A stretch of DNA of 64,000 bases from Phialocephala subalpina (lineage: Eukaryota > Ascomycota > Leotiomycetes > Helotiales > Mollisiaceae). The first letter of the stretch is position 1. Every line of letters begins with the position of its first letter. This document shows positions 22,483 through 32,864 of this stretch, piece by piece. The stretch lies in NCBI GenBank assembly GCA_900073065.1, contig FJOG01000022.1, forward strand, positions 391,452-455,451, written 5' to 3'. The notes below the pieces were generated by a model. The model had not been told where the DNA came from. It did no database searches and saw only the letters and a program-made list of their open reading frames with translations. A program made the position numbers and the translations under genes.

Positions 22483-25125
22483 CGTGAGGGTTTGAGGGTC
22501 CTCGGAATGCTGGGTGATGAGGGTGAATGTGAGTGTCCAGTCTGGTGAAGCTGATTTGTGTGGTGTGTTCTGTGTGAATTGTCCTCCCTCGCACAGTAGT
22601 TGTAAGCTTGGGTTCAGGCCATGTCGAGGACACAGTTGCTTGTCGACGACGAGGATGACTCAGTGATTAGGGTAGGCAGCACTGTTTGACTGCAGACCCA
22701 ATCAAAGGGCGTTCTAGTTCGGAGTTGTGTTTGCTATGCGATGGAGTCGAGAGGATTGTGGGAGCGAGATCTGGCTTTATGAGAAATGGCCACGGTGTCA
22801 GGAGCTGGTACCCTAGAACCGCGCCTTCCCCATTTGAGTGCTCGCTTGTTCTTTTATTAGCCTCGTAACCCCCTCGTCACGCTTCGCCCTCCCTTCCGCA
22901 GCCCCCATGCATGTGAGCCATTACCCGCCCCACAACGGAGAGACGACAATAGAGTCAAGACGGCACCGGAAGGGAATGGTCGACCAGGCCAGTCCCATAA
23001 CTTGTGGAACAAAAGAATCGGATCGAACTGCAGCCTGTTTCACAGTGTCGTCGTGCACCGTTGCGTGGCACTTGATTTGTTACACACTTACGAACGAGTG
23101 AGGAATAGGGGTCCGCCGTTGATCAGGGAGAGCATCCATGGGCTGCTGGTCCGGACGGAAGATTCGCATATGGACCCGCGTATCACGAAGACGAGGTCTG
23201 GAATTGAGGACCGTACAACCTCAACCTCATCAATCTGATGATATGAAGATATCTACGCTCTACCAAGATCGTCTTGATCGCCTGGATCACCATTCCAGCC
23301 GAAAAGAAAACATTACAGTATCTCCATATCTTACTCCTGAGTCAGCCAAGAGGGCCAGAAGCTCAGCGCCGCCGCAGCATCACAGTGCTTTGCCCCTTTT
23401 CTCCCTATCACCGTGCAAAACAAAAATATACTTCGGCGTGCCCCTTACGCCAACACATTCCTCACGAAACATATCAAGCAAATCAGCGCATTTCTCGTCT
23501 TGTTACTTGTTTCGTGATCGGTCCCGCCAATTCGCCTCCCAAGAAAGTCTACTCTTCGTGTAACTTTCAAAACGGAGGCTGTACGAGTATCGCCTCGACT
23601 ATCAGTTCATGCCTCCTTCATGCTGAACGCACGAGATTGAGTAAAACACTCTGACTCGCACAAACTTTTTACTATCGACTGATTCAAGACAATCTCATCT
23701 CGTCTTGTCTTCACAAGGAAATTTATTTTTCGATATTGCGGTTTGGAGTACCCTATTCTGGACTCCCTTTCCTTCGAGCCGCACCGGGAAAAAAGAAGAT
23801 GTCAATTTATTTGATTGCAGGCCGTCTCGCCCACGCCTTTTTTTCGTATGGGATGCAACTCTTCGGTATCTGATGCCGCTGGATTATTACGAGAGGAGAA
23901 GCCATCGAATAATTAATAAGGAAGGAGGCGCTGAGCTGCAGCGGCCTCTCCACAAGCAACTTCTTCAGCGCGCGCAAAGATGTGAAGGCTGAGCATCACT
24001 GCATCTTCTTCCCCATTGGACTCTTCAACCGACAACGTGCAGCCTCAGTAAGTGCTGCTTGATGACTGCATCCAGCTCACCTCTTCGCATGCCCGCTCAA
24101 ATCATCATCATTTTCTCGCCTGGCGGCCGTGGTACTGTATCATCATTATCTACACCGTCTCTCGTCAGACTGAAATCCACTGTACAGTATGCATTGTAAG
24201 GTAAGCCTTCTCTCATCTGTTCTCACTCTTCCCATCATCATTTTCACAATACACGGATCATCACGACTTTCAAACCACGGATCAAAATTCGGACCCAACC
24301 TCCTTCAATCCTCACTTTCCCTTCCCTGCCTAGCCTCAATCAGCGGGCCCTGCCCGGATCCAACGATTGCGAATCCGCCAGGGCAAGGGCCCGCACGCAC
24401 AGATTCGGCCTTCCAGAACGATGAAGAATCCGAAACATGTGCCAAACCACCCCTGAGCTTGGACGGATTAATTGTCTGTGTGTTGTTCCGGACATGGGGT
24501 CAGGGATGGATCTTTGCCGGAGCCGAGAAGTGAGGGTGAAGTGAGATGGTGGCGCACAGCAAGCTTTGTATTTTTCCATATGAAGAGGAGAGGGTCATGA
24601 GATGAGAAAGGTAAGGAGGAATGGATGGATGAGGAGAGGTAAGGAAGAATTGGAAAGGGAGATGGCGAATGCGGGGTGCATGATATGTGGAAGAGCGGGA
24701 GAAGGGACAAATTGCAGAAGCTTGTGCGGTACCTGAGGGACCGAGATGCAGGTGCAGGTGAAAATATATTATCGCGTGCAATATGCTACTGATGAGAATT
24801 TCTCGATGTCAGCATACAATAGCCTCGTATTTCTATGTCTCCTGAACAGTATTTTCATCTAAAATGAGGACGGTAGACTGAGATAGATCATAAATCTGCT
24901 CTGAAAGAAGATGAGTCAAACTTCAATTTATCACGTGCCGTTGACCTTCATCTCAAAATCTCTTCTTTAACAATCTGCACAAGGCGTCAAAATATGTTGA
25001 AGTTTCTTGAGTTTAGATCCCAGGATGGTTCCTTTGTCCAAGTAGGTGTTGAAATCATCAAACCGCAACGATAACATCTACCTTGCTCCCAATATGAAAA
25101 TTTCTCTCCCACATCTCAAATCACA
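22483..25125. other. hacA/tad2 divergent intergenic region
   Basis: About 2.6 kb between the divergent hacA and tad2 starts. It must hold the hacA leader and both promoters. The short open frames here lack coding character. No RNA gene was recognised. Confidence 0.5.
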
Positions 25126-25969
25126 ATGTCTAAGAAAGACTCTCAAAGCAATCCCCTATCCACCTCGCTTCCACCCCCTTCGCCTACACCTCCAACGAAA
25201 GGAACCTCTCAGTCAACAAACATGACAGACAAAGAACGAGAAATACATTTGGGGTTCATGCGTGAAGCTCTTGCTATGGTATATCCTCTTCTTCCTCCGT
25301 CCTTACTCCAGAACGATTTCTTGAACACAAGCTGATAACAAACAGGCCGAATACGCCCTAGCCCACTCCGAAACCCCCGTAGGCTGCATATTTGTTCACA
25401 ACCCATCTCCCTCCCCTTCATCACCAAACCCCAAGCCATACATAATAGGCAGAGGCTACAACCACACAAATCTCACCTTCAACGGAACTCGTCATGCAGA
25501 ATTCGTGGCTATAAACCAGATTCTCACTTCTTGTCCACCCTCCTCATCACAGCCATACGGATCAGAGGTGTTGAAAGAATGTGATCTCTACGTAACAGTA
25601 GAACCCTGCATAATGTGCGCCTCTCTCCTCCGCCAATTTGGGATCCGTCGTGTATTTTTTGGCGCTTCCAACGAGAAGTTCGGCGGCACGGGAGGTGTTC
25701 TGAATATCCAAGACTCCAACGGTAAATACGATTCTTTTCCAGAGGAGAGGAAGAAGGACGGTGAGGAAGAGGGAAAGGGAGGGATGAGGGAGGGGGATTA
25801 TGAGGTTAGTGGTGGATGGTTAAGAGAAGAGGCTATTGTTATGTTGAGACGGTTTTATGTTCAGGAGAATGAGAGGGCGCCGGAGGAGAAGAGGGGGAAG
25901 GAGGGGAGGGTGCTGAGGTTGGATGTTGAGCCTTTGGCTCTGGAAAATGGAAGTGGGAAAGGAGGATGA
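25126..25969 (+). CDS. tad2: tRNA adenosine deaminase subunit Tad2 (ADAT2)
   Basis: Catalytic subunit that, with Tad3, converts wobble adenosine-34 to inosine in tRNAs. Exons 25126-25278 and 25346-25969 give about 258 aa in frame. The cytidine/deoxycytidylate-deaminase fold is clear: helix FMREALAMAEYALAHSETPV, then GCIFV, the zinc and proton-shuttle motif HAE (in NGTRHAEFVAI) and the second zinc motif PCIMC (in VTVEPCIMCASLLRQFGIRR), followed by FGASNEKFGGTGGVLNI. The N-terminal 30 residues are Ser/Pro-rich. The C-terminal part has a Glu/Lys/Gly-rich insertion (EERKKDGEEEGKGG, about residues 150-170) before the terminal helix. The second Met (MTDKEREIHLGFM, 25222) is an alternative start nearer the conserved core. 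Confidence 0.93.
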
Positions 25970-26309
25970 GGTTGGGACAGGAGAGACTTGGGTGTTTCGG
26001 GAGATAGGCTCTGTAAATTTGGTGCAGAGGGCACAAGGCCAAGGCCCATTCAAACTCCAATGAAAGGGGCAGATATGATTATCTGCCTTCGAGTTGAGAA
26101 GAGCAACCTGGCAGAAGAATGCCTTTCCAGCTGCAATAGCCGACATGGCTACAATGGAAGCCAAGACATGATACCCCGTTAGTAGTAGCACCATACGAAG
26201 GAACCAAATTCACAAATGATCAATTCGATTCCCAACCCTATGTACAAAGCATTTCTCTCTTTGCCCTAACTTAACCCCATGCTCCCCACCACCCAAACCA
26301 CTCTCACCC

Positions 26310-27053
26310 CTACTTCTTCTCAGCCTCCAACTCCCTCTCCGCTTGCTGATAATACTTCGCCGTATCCACACCATGCTGGTTATGATTCACAAAGTTGAAC
26401 CACGGCAGAACATGCAGCCAAACCCCCGAATATCTCGAGTTTCGACTCGCCATGCCCTGGATATATGGTGTTGTGCTGCTGACGCCGTATAGAGGCTCGC
26501 CTTTCTTGACTTTCGAGACCATTTCTTTCATGTCCATGTCGACTTCGCGGGAGTTTTCGGTGAAGCCGTAGAATCGGACTATTCATCAATCCTTCATTAG
26601 CAGATGTTCTGGGGAAGGGAAGGAGGGGCAGGAGACGTACGGATCGATCTCTGATATGTCAACAGAAATCCAGCAGTCACTCCAATCGCGCCCGTCAACC
26701 GCATAATCGGCGCAAAACCACCCTTTCCCACAAGTGAAGGCGAGATCCTCTCCATCAAAAGAATCGTAGCTGGTCCAGCTGCCGCGAACGCCGCTCCGGC
26801 AGCATAATCCGAGCCTCTAGCATAGCCAATAACTCTCTTGAAATGTCTATATCCTCATCAGTCCTCTTTCCTTCTTCTCCAAATCTCTTCGTCCATCCTC
26901 AATCGTGTAGGGAGCTTACGGATCACTGTCAATGAGCTACAAGAGGGGACCCATTAGCTGTTTTCTATTGCAAAGTCTGGGGGACAAGCGTACCGGAAAC
27001 TCGGTATTGATCTTCTTGGCTGGCACGTATGGCCGCTGTTCGACGTTCGACAT
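26310..27053 (-). CDS. nuo-21: Complex I 20.9 kDa subunit (NUO-21 type)
   Basis: Accessory membrane-arm subunit of mitochondrial NADH:ubiquinone oxidoreductase, of the fungal 20.9 kDa type. Four exons, 27053-26994, 26936-26920, 26846-26641 and 26578-26310, sum to 552 nt and 183 aa, close to the known family length of about 189. The start is MSNVEQRPYVPAKKINTEFP. The core reads FKRVIGYARGSDYAAGAAFA, VGKGGFAPIMRLTGAIGVTA and FYGFTENSREVDMDMKEMV; the C-terminus ends FNFVNHNQHGVDTAKYYQQA and a Glu/Lys tail. Two short hydrophobic stretches (about residues 40-60 and 75-95) are the predicted membrane helices. Exon 2 is only 17 nt, so automated annotation could miss it. The gene is divergent from csm3 with 278 bp between the ATGs, probably a shared promoter. 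Confidence 0.9.
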
Positions 27054-27331
27054 CTTGACTGAGGAATTGGCGGCCCAATTGCTGGTCAAGCTTGCATGAT
27101 GTTATTCCTGTGATGTTGCTGCGGAGCTTGACGAATAGCGCTAGTGTTTCGATACGGTGGCCTTTTTCGCACAAGACGCAGGTCGCGTCCCTCGATTGTT
27201 TGAACGCGCTTTCGTGTAGATTGACTGAGGGATTTCGACAACAACGATTCAGACAATTGAGAGGTTCTTGAGCAGCCGAATTAGGTGTTGGACAACTATA
27301 TCCCACGAGATACCGAAATCGCATTCCGAAA
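27054..27331. promoter_or_regulatory. Shared nuo-21/csm3 promoter region
   Basis: A 278-bp spacer between two divergent start codons, so both promoters must lie here or overlap the opposite leader. No defined motif was assigned. Confidence 0.5.
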
Positions 27332-28350
27332 ATGTCAGATACCGAAACTAGAACTCTTCCTACAGGAGGGCCTACCGCTGGAGGGGACGAACTGGATGAT
27401 CTCTTCAATTACGGTGTCGACGATGAGGATGATCCATTCTCCGAAAACTACGTCTCAAGCAAAGCCAAGGAGAGGCAAAGAAAGGCAGATGAGGAGAAAG
27501 CGAAGCAGGCTGTGGATGCGGAAGTAGAGATCACCAGGAAACCACGAGCCCCACGAGTGAGGTTGGACGAGAATAGGTATGGAATTGAGTTTTACATCTG
27601 CGAAGCTATGCCAACTATTCATGCAGGTTACTTTCAGCAAATGGCATACCTAAGCTACGGAACAGGGCGAAGCATCACCTCAAATTCAAGGGCAAGGGAC
27701 ATGAGGTACTTTCCAACCGACCCTTCGAAAAGTCTAATCACTTACAAGTCTAGTACTCCGACGCGGCTAGACTCCTCTCTTTCTACCAATTATGGCTCGA
27801 TGACCTCTTCCCCAAAGCAAGATTTCTCGACGCGTTAGCAATGGTAGAGAAGATGGGCCACAAGAAACGCATGCAAATGATGCGAATGGAATGGATCAAT
27901 GAAGGCAAGCCGAAGCCAGACAACGATGACTTATTCGATGAACCCACCTTACCTGCAAGAGAAAATGGAGAACGAGAGAAGGATGTACCTCTTGCTCCGA
28001 TATTTGAGAAGAGAGCGAGTGAGAGGCCGAAGACACCAGAAGCCAATGCGGATGTGGATGTCGAGATGGATGATTTGTATAATGCTACACCAAGAGCTGC
28101 TAGGAAACAACCGGCGGAAGTAACTGCGTCTCAGAATGGGACGAGTATATTTGGGAATGCTACGACAGCGCCTGCTGTAGAGGATGAGCCGTTTGATGAT
28201 GATCTTGACGCGTTGTTGGCGGAGGAGGAAATGTTGCAGGCGACCTCTGGGAATGCGCAACCTGTTCCCGCTATCAGTAAGACAATTGTGGCCGAGAGTG
28301 GATTTGACGATGATGAAGAGGCTGCAATGGCAGAGATGGATATGTGGTAA
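27332..28350 (+). CDS. csm3: Csm3/Swi3 replication fork protection protein
   Basis: Small subunit of the Tof1-Csm3 (Swi1-Swi3, Timeless-Tipin) complex that travels with the replisome, stabilises stalled forks and supports checkpoint signalling. Exons 27332-27576, 27627-27705 and 27754-28350 stay in frame and give about 306 aa. The Swi3 domain spans roughly residues 80-165: [60 protein letters not shown] and GHKKRMQMMRMEWINE. The flanks are acidic and disordered (DELDDLFNYGVDDEDDPF at the N-terminus; DDDLDALLAEEEML and FDDDEEAAMAEMDMW at the C-terminus). The introns are 50 and 48 nt, so read-through frames look open but are not coding. Divergent from the complex I gene and followed by ski2 on the same strand. 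Confidence 0.92.
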
Positions 28351-28632
28351 TGGAGGGGCACAGTGGTATTTGGCGTCTGTGTTTGCTTTGGAACTGCATC
28401 AATGGACACGTTCGGAGTTCTGTATTCGGTACATATGGGTAGTCAGATACCAAATAGTCAATGGAACTTGTAATGACCTTCAAGTATTGTCGAGATTTGG
28501 GATACTGGGATTGTTGATGGCGGGGTAGCTTTCACTTTTCAGCCTCGCGTATTTTCGTGACGCCTTGCAAAATATTGACCTCTTGGATCAACAACCACAA
28601 ACTAGTCCCACACTGGCACACACCAGTTCCCG

Positions 28633-31600
28633 ATGGCAGATTCCTTGGTCGATGCTCTTGAGAGAGTACATATCTCTTCGAGCAACAGCGACTCTCTAGC
28701 AGACGACTGGATTGACGGCATCCTCGATTCAACACGCCCTCGAAAACGCATCAAGCAGTCCCCAGAAGCTCTCAAAGCCTCTCTCGAGCAGAAATACCTC
28801 ACGCCCTCAACCTCATTTTCTACAGAATGGCTGAACAAACTCCAACAGTACGCTCCTCCAGCTCCATTTCCTCATCCAGCGCACAATACTGACAACAATA
28901 CGCAAACAGACGCTGGGACACACCCACAGACTACACCTCCCTCTACAAAATCGCCCCAACCCAAACCCGAACCATAACCCGCTTCACCCGTGAAGGCCTC
29001 TCCGGTCGTGTAACAGGCTACAAAGAAGTCACCGTTCCCGCCAACAGCGCAACCGCCAAAAACAGTACCTCCTTCCTGCGGAAGCCAGCCAATAGAGCAG
29101 ATTTCGTCCGCGGTGCAGCAGGGTTCTTCCCATTCGCACCGGGTGGATTAGAGGGCGTCGAAGCTACTGCTGCGTTGGAAGGTCAGATTGTGAAGAATGA
29201 GAATGCAGTCCAACTAGAAAGCGGCAAGAGCAAGCTGGAGAGGGTTATAAACTTCAGTGGGGAGGGAGGACTACTTGAAATCCCGCCGGGATTCGAGCGG
29301 GGCGGAGAATTCAAGAAGATTAAGAAGGATGAGGCGGAAGTGAAGGAGGCAGAGGAGGTCGAGAGTGTGTTGGACAAGGAGCCTGTGCAAGAATTGGACA
29401 ATGAGGACAAGAAAGAAGGTCGGAGCGGGTCGACAGATTCCGGTGTATCTTCCGGAAACGATGGGGAGGACGATATCGACTCGTTATTGCCGGTTGAATT
29501 CCCTGCTCTGGAACCACACGGTGTATTGGCTGCTTCGAGTGCAAAGAGAGGTGGTCGAGAATGGGCACATATGGTGGATGTCAAGAGAGAGATCACGAAC
29601 TTCAGAGAGCTGGTGCCAGACATGGCAAGAGAGTGGCCGTTCGAGCTGGATACATTCCAGAAGGAAGCAGTGTACCATCTCGAGAACGGAGATTCTGTCT
29701 TCGTGGCTGCACACACCTCTGCTGGAAAGACAGTCGTGGCAGAATATGCTATTGCTCTGGCAGCGAAGCACATGACGAAGGCCATCTACACATCGCCCAT
29801 CAAGGCACTGAGCAATCAGAAGTTCCGAGACTTCAGACAGATCTTTGACGAAGTTGGAATTCTCACTGGAGATGTACAAATTGCACCCGAGGCCAGTTGT
29901 CTGATCATGACGACCGAGATTCTGCGGAGTATGTTGTACAGAGGAGCAGATCTGATCCGAGATGTGGAGTTCGTAATATTTGACGAGGTTCACTACGTCA
30001 ATGATCAAGAGCGAGGTGTTGTATGGGAGGAAGTCATTATCATGTTGCCAGAGCATGTCACGTTGATTCTACTTTCGGCCACTGTTCCTAACACCTATGA
30101 ATTTGCTTCATGGGTTGGGCGAACGAAGCGGAAAGACATCTATGTCATCTCAACTCCAAAGCGGCCAGTCCCCCTGGAGCACTATCTCTGGGCTGACAAG
30201 GGCATCGTCAAGATCGTGGACTCAGAGAAGCGATTCCTTGAGAAGGGCTACAAGGAGGCAAACGATATCTTGTCTGGCAGAAACAAGGTCAAGGCTCTGC
30301 CAGCTGCAGAAGCCAGCACTCGTGTTGGAGGCAATGCTCGAGGAGGACGAGGCGGGAACCAGAGAGGTGGAAACCAACGAGGAGGTGGCCAGCAACGTGG
30401 TGGTGCACAACAGCGGGGACGCGGAGGACCTCCCAGAGCCAGTCATAACCCTGGACATATGGGCCGAGGAGGCAAGCCCGGCGGACGGACAACTGCTGCT
30501 CAGGACAAGACTTTGTGGGTACACATGGTGCAGTTCTTGAAGAAGGAGAGTCTGCTACCTGCGTGCATCTTCGTTTTCTCCAAGAAGCGATGCGAGGAGA
30601 ACGCGGATGCGCTTAGCAACCAGGACTTCTGTACTGCAACCGAGAAGAGCGCAGTTCATATGATCATCGAGAAATCGATTGCCAGGCTCAAACCTGAAGA
30701 TCGGGTTCTACCCCAAATCGTACGTCTACGAGACATGCTTGGCCGAGGCATTGCAGTCCATCATGGTGGTCTGCTACCTATTGTCAAGGAAGTTGTGGAG
30801 ATCCTCTTCGCGCAGACTTTGGTGAAGGTACTATTCGCCACGGAGACTTTTGCGATGGGCCTGAATCTGCCGACTCGGACAGTCGTTTTCTCGGGTTACC
30901 GAAAGTTCGACAGTCACTCATTCCGGGACCTACACCCTGGAGAGTATACACAAATGGCTGGCAGAGCTGGTCGTCGTGGCCTCGATCCTGTGGGCTCGGT
31001 CATCATTGTCACTCCTGGCGGAGTAGGTGAAGCTCCTCCTGCAAGAGAATTGCAAGAAATGATTCTAGGAAACCCATCAAAGCTCACGTCACAGTTCAGA
31101 TTGACATACAACATGATCTTGAACTTGCTTCGTGTGGAAGCCTTGAAAATCGAGGAAATGATCAAGCGGAGTTTCAGCGAGCACGCTACTCAGCAACTTC
31201 TGCCCGAGCACGAGAAGTCTATCAAAGTTTCCGAGGCAGATTTAGCAAAGATCAAGCGCGAGGCTTGTGACATCTGCGACATGGATCTTGATACCTGCCT
31301 TCAAGCTGCTCAGAACTACAGGCAGCTTACCCTTGATCTGCATCTCGGCTTGCTTGCCACACCCGTTGGACGAAGAATGTTTTCTCCGAAAAGACTCATC
31401 ATCTACGACAAGGACGGCGTTCGTACCCCAGGTATTCTTCTCAAGGAAGGTGCCGTCAACAGTACACCTCCAACAGTACACGTTCTCGAGATCAGAACCA
31501 AAAGAGATGCACGAGACACTACCGACCTGCTTCCTTTCCTACCAAAATACCGAAAGCTGTTCACCAAGCTGCCTCAAACCAAGAAGGCGATCAGCTGGAA

Positions 31601-32616
31601 GAATCTCTTTATCCCAGTCAACGATATAGAGTGTGTCACAAAAACGGTCTTCAAGGGAGTGGTTCCAGAGATCTTCGGTAGAGGAGAAGGAGGCGATGGA
31701 CAGCAAGCAGCAAGAGATCAGCTCTGGCGAGTCTGCCAATCTTGGGACTTGGACGAATGGAACGAAATGGACTTGACAAAGATCAAAGACCTGGCGCTGC
31801 GTGAACTCATCGCAAAACGCAACGAGCAAGCTATAATTGCGCAGAAAGCAGCCTGTCTATCATGTCCACAATTCGTCAAGCACGTATGTACCTTCCGTCC
31901 CATTGCATCTCTAGCTAGTACTAACAATACCACAGTTCGCCATGTGCCACGACCAATGGCTAATCCAAGAAAATATCTCCCAACTCCGCCAACTAATGTC
32001 CGATCAAAACCTCCAACTCCTCCCGGACTACGAACAACGAATCCAAGTCCTCAAAGACCTCGATTTCATCGACGACAGCTCCCGCGTCCAACTAAAAGGT
32101 AAAGTAGCCTGCGAAATCCACTCCGCAGATGAACTCGTCCTCACAGAACTCATTCTCGATAATGTCCTCGCTGCTTATGAACCTGCTGAAATCGTCGCTT
32201 TGCTATCTGCTTTCGTATTTCAGGAGAAGACGGATATGGTTCCGAATTTGACGGGGAATTTGGAGAAGGGGATGAAGACTATTATTGAGATTTCGGAGAA
32301 GGTGAATGAGAGGCAGACTTATCATCAAGTTATCCTGTCTTCTGATGATTCGAATGATTTTGTTTCGAGACCAAGATTCGGGTTGATGGAAGTGGTGTAT
32401 GAATGGGCACGAGGCATGAGTTTCAAGAACATTACCAACTTGACGGATGTTCTTGAGGGTACCATTGTCAGGGTTATTACGAGGTTGGATGAGACATGCA
32501 GGGAGGTGAAGAATGCAGCGAGGATTATTGGAGACCCGGAGCTCTTTACAAAGATGCAGACTTGTCAGGAGATGATCAAGAGGGATATTACCGCTGTTGC
32601 CAGTTTGTACATGTAG
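28633..32616 (+). CDS. ski2: Ski2-type DEVH RNA helicase
   Basis: RNA helicase of the cytoplasmic Ski complex (Ski2-Ski3-Ski8), which feeds mRNA 3'-to-5' into the exosome for turnover, non-stop decay and control of viral RNAs. Exons 28633-28847, 28910-31883 and 31936-32616 are in frame and give about 1289 aa, the usual family length. Walker A AHTSAGKT lies near residue 338, DEVH in FDEVHYVNDQERGVV near 428, SATVPN after it, and motif VI QMAGRAGRRGLDP near 753. Between the two RecA-like domains an RGG/Gln-rich insertion (about 538-592, GGNARGGRGGNQRGG...) replaces part of the usual linker. The rRNA-processing arch and C-terminal helical domain follow (ILDNVLAAYEPAEIVALLSA, RFGLMEVVYEWARGMSFKNI, ending AVASLYM). 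The third exon begins FAMCHDQWL. The 282-bp gap after csm3 suggests independent transcription. Confidence 0.95.
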
Positions 32617-32864
32617 CATCACAATATTGAACCAAGCATTTAGGGACATGGAAATGTTGAGAAAGCATCGATTTTACGCTAAGGCCAACGCCAGTTATGC
32701 TGTGCTGAAACCATGCTATGTAAATGTCCCCTACCATCCCCAGTAATTTTACTGCAAATGCAATGAGTGCTAATATACATCGCTAAAATATCGTGCAAAT
32801 CCATGGCGCCATATAACATATTGCGCAAGATAGCAATGTCGAATGTTCCACCATTTCAGACGAC

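Noticed and set aside
29183..29785. 200-codon minus-strand ORF
   Set aside because: It lies antisense to the conserved Ski2 N-terminal region and has no motifs.
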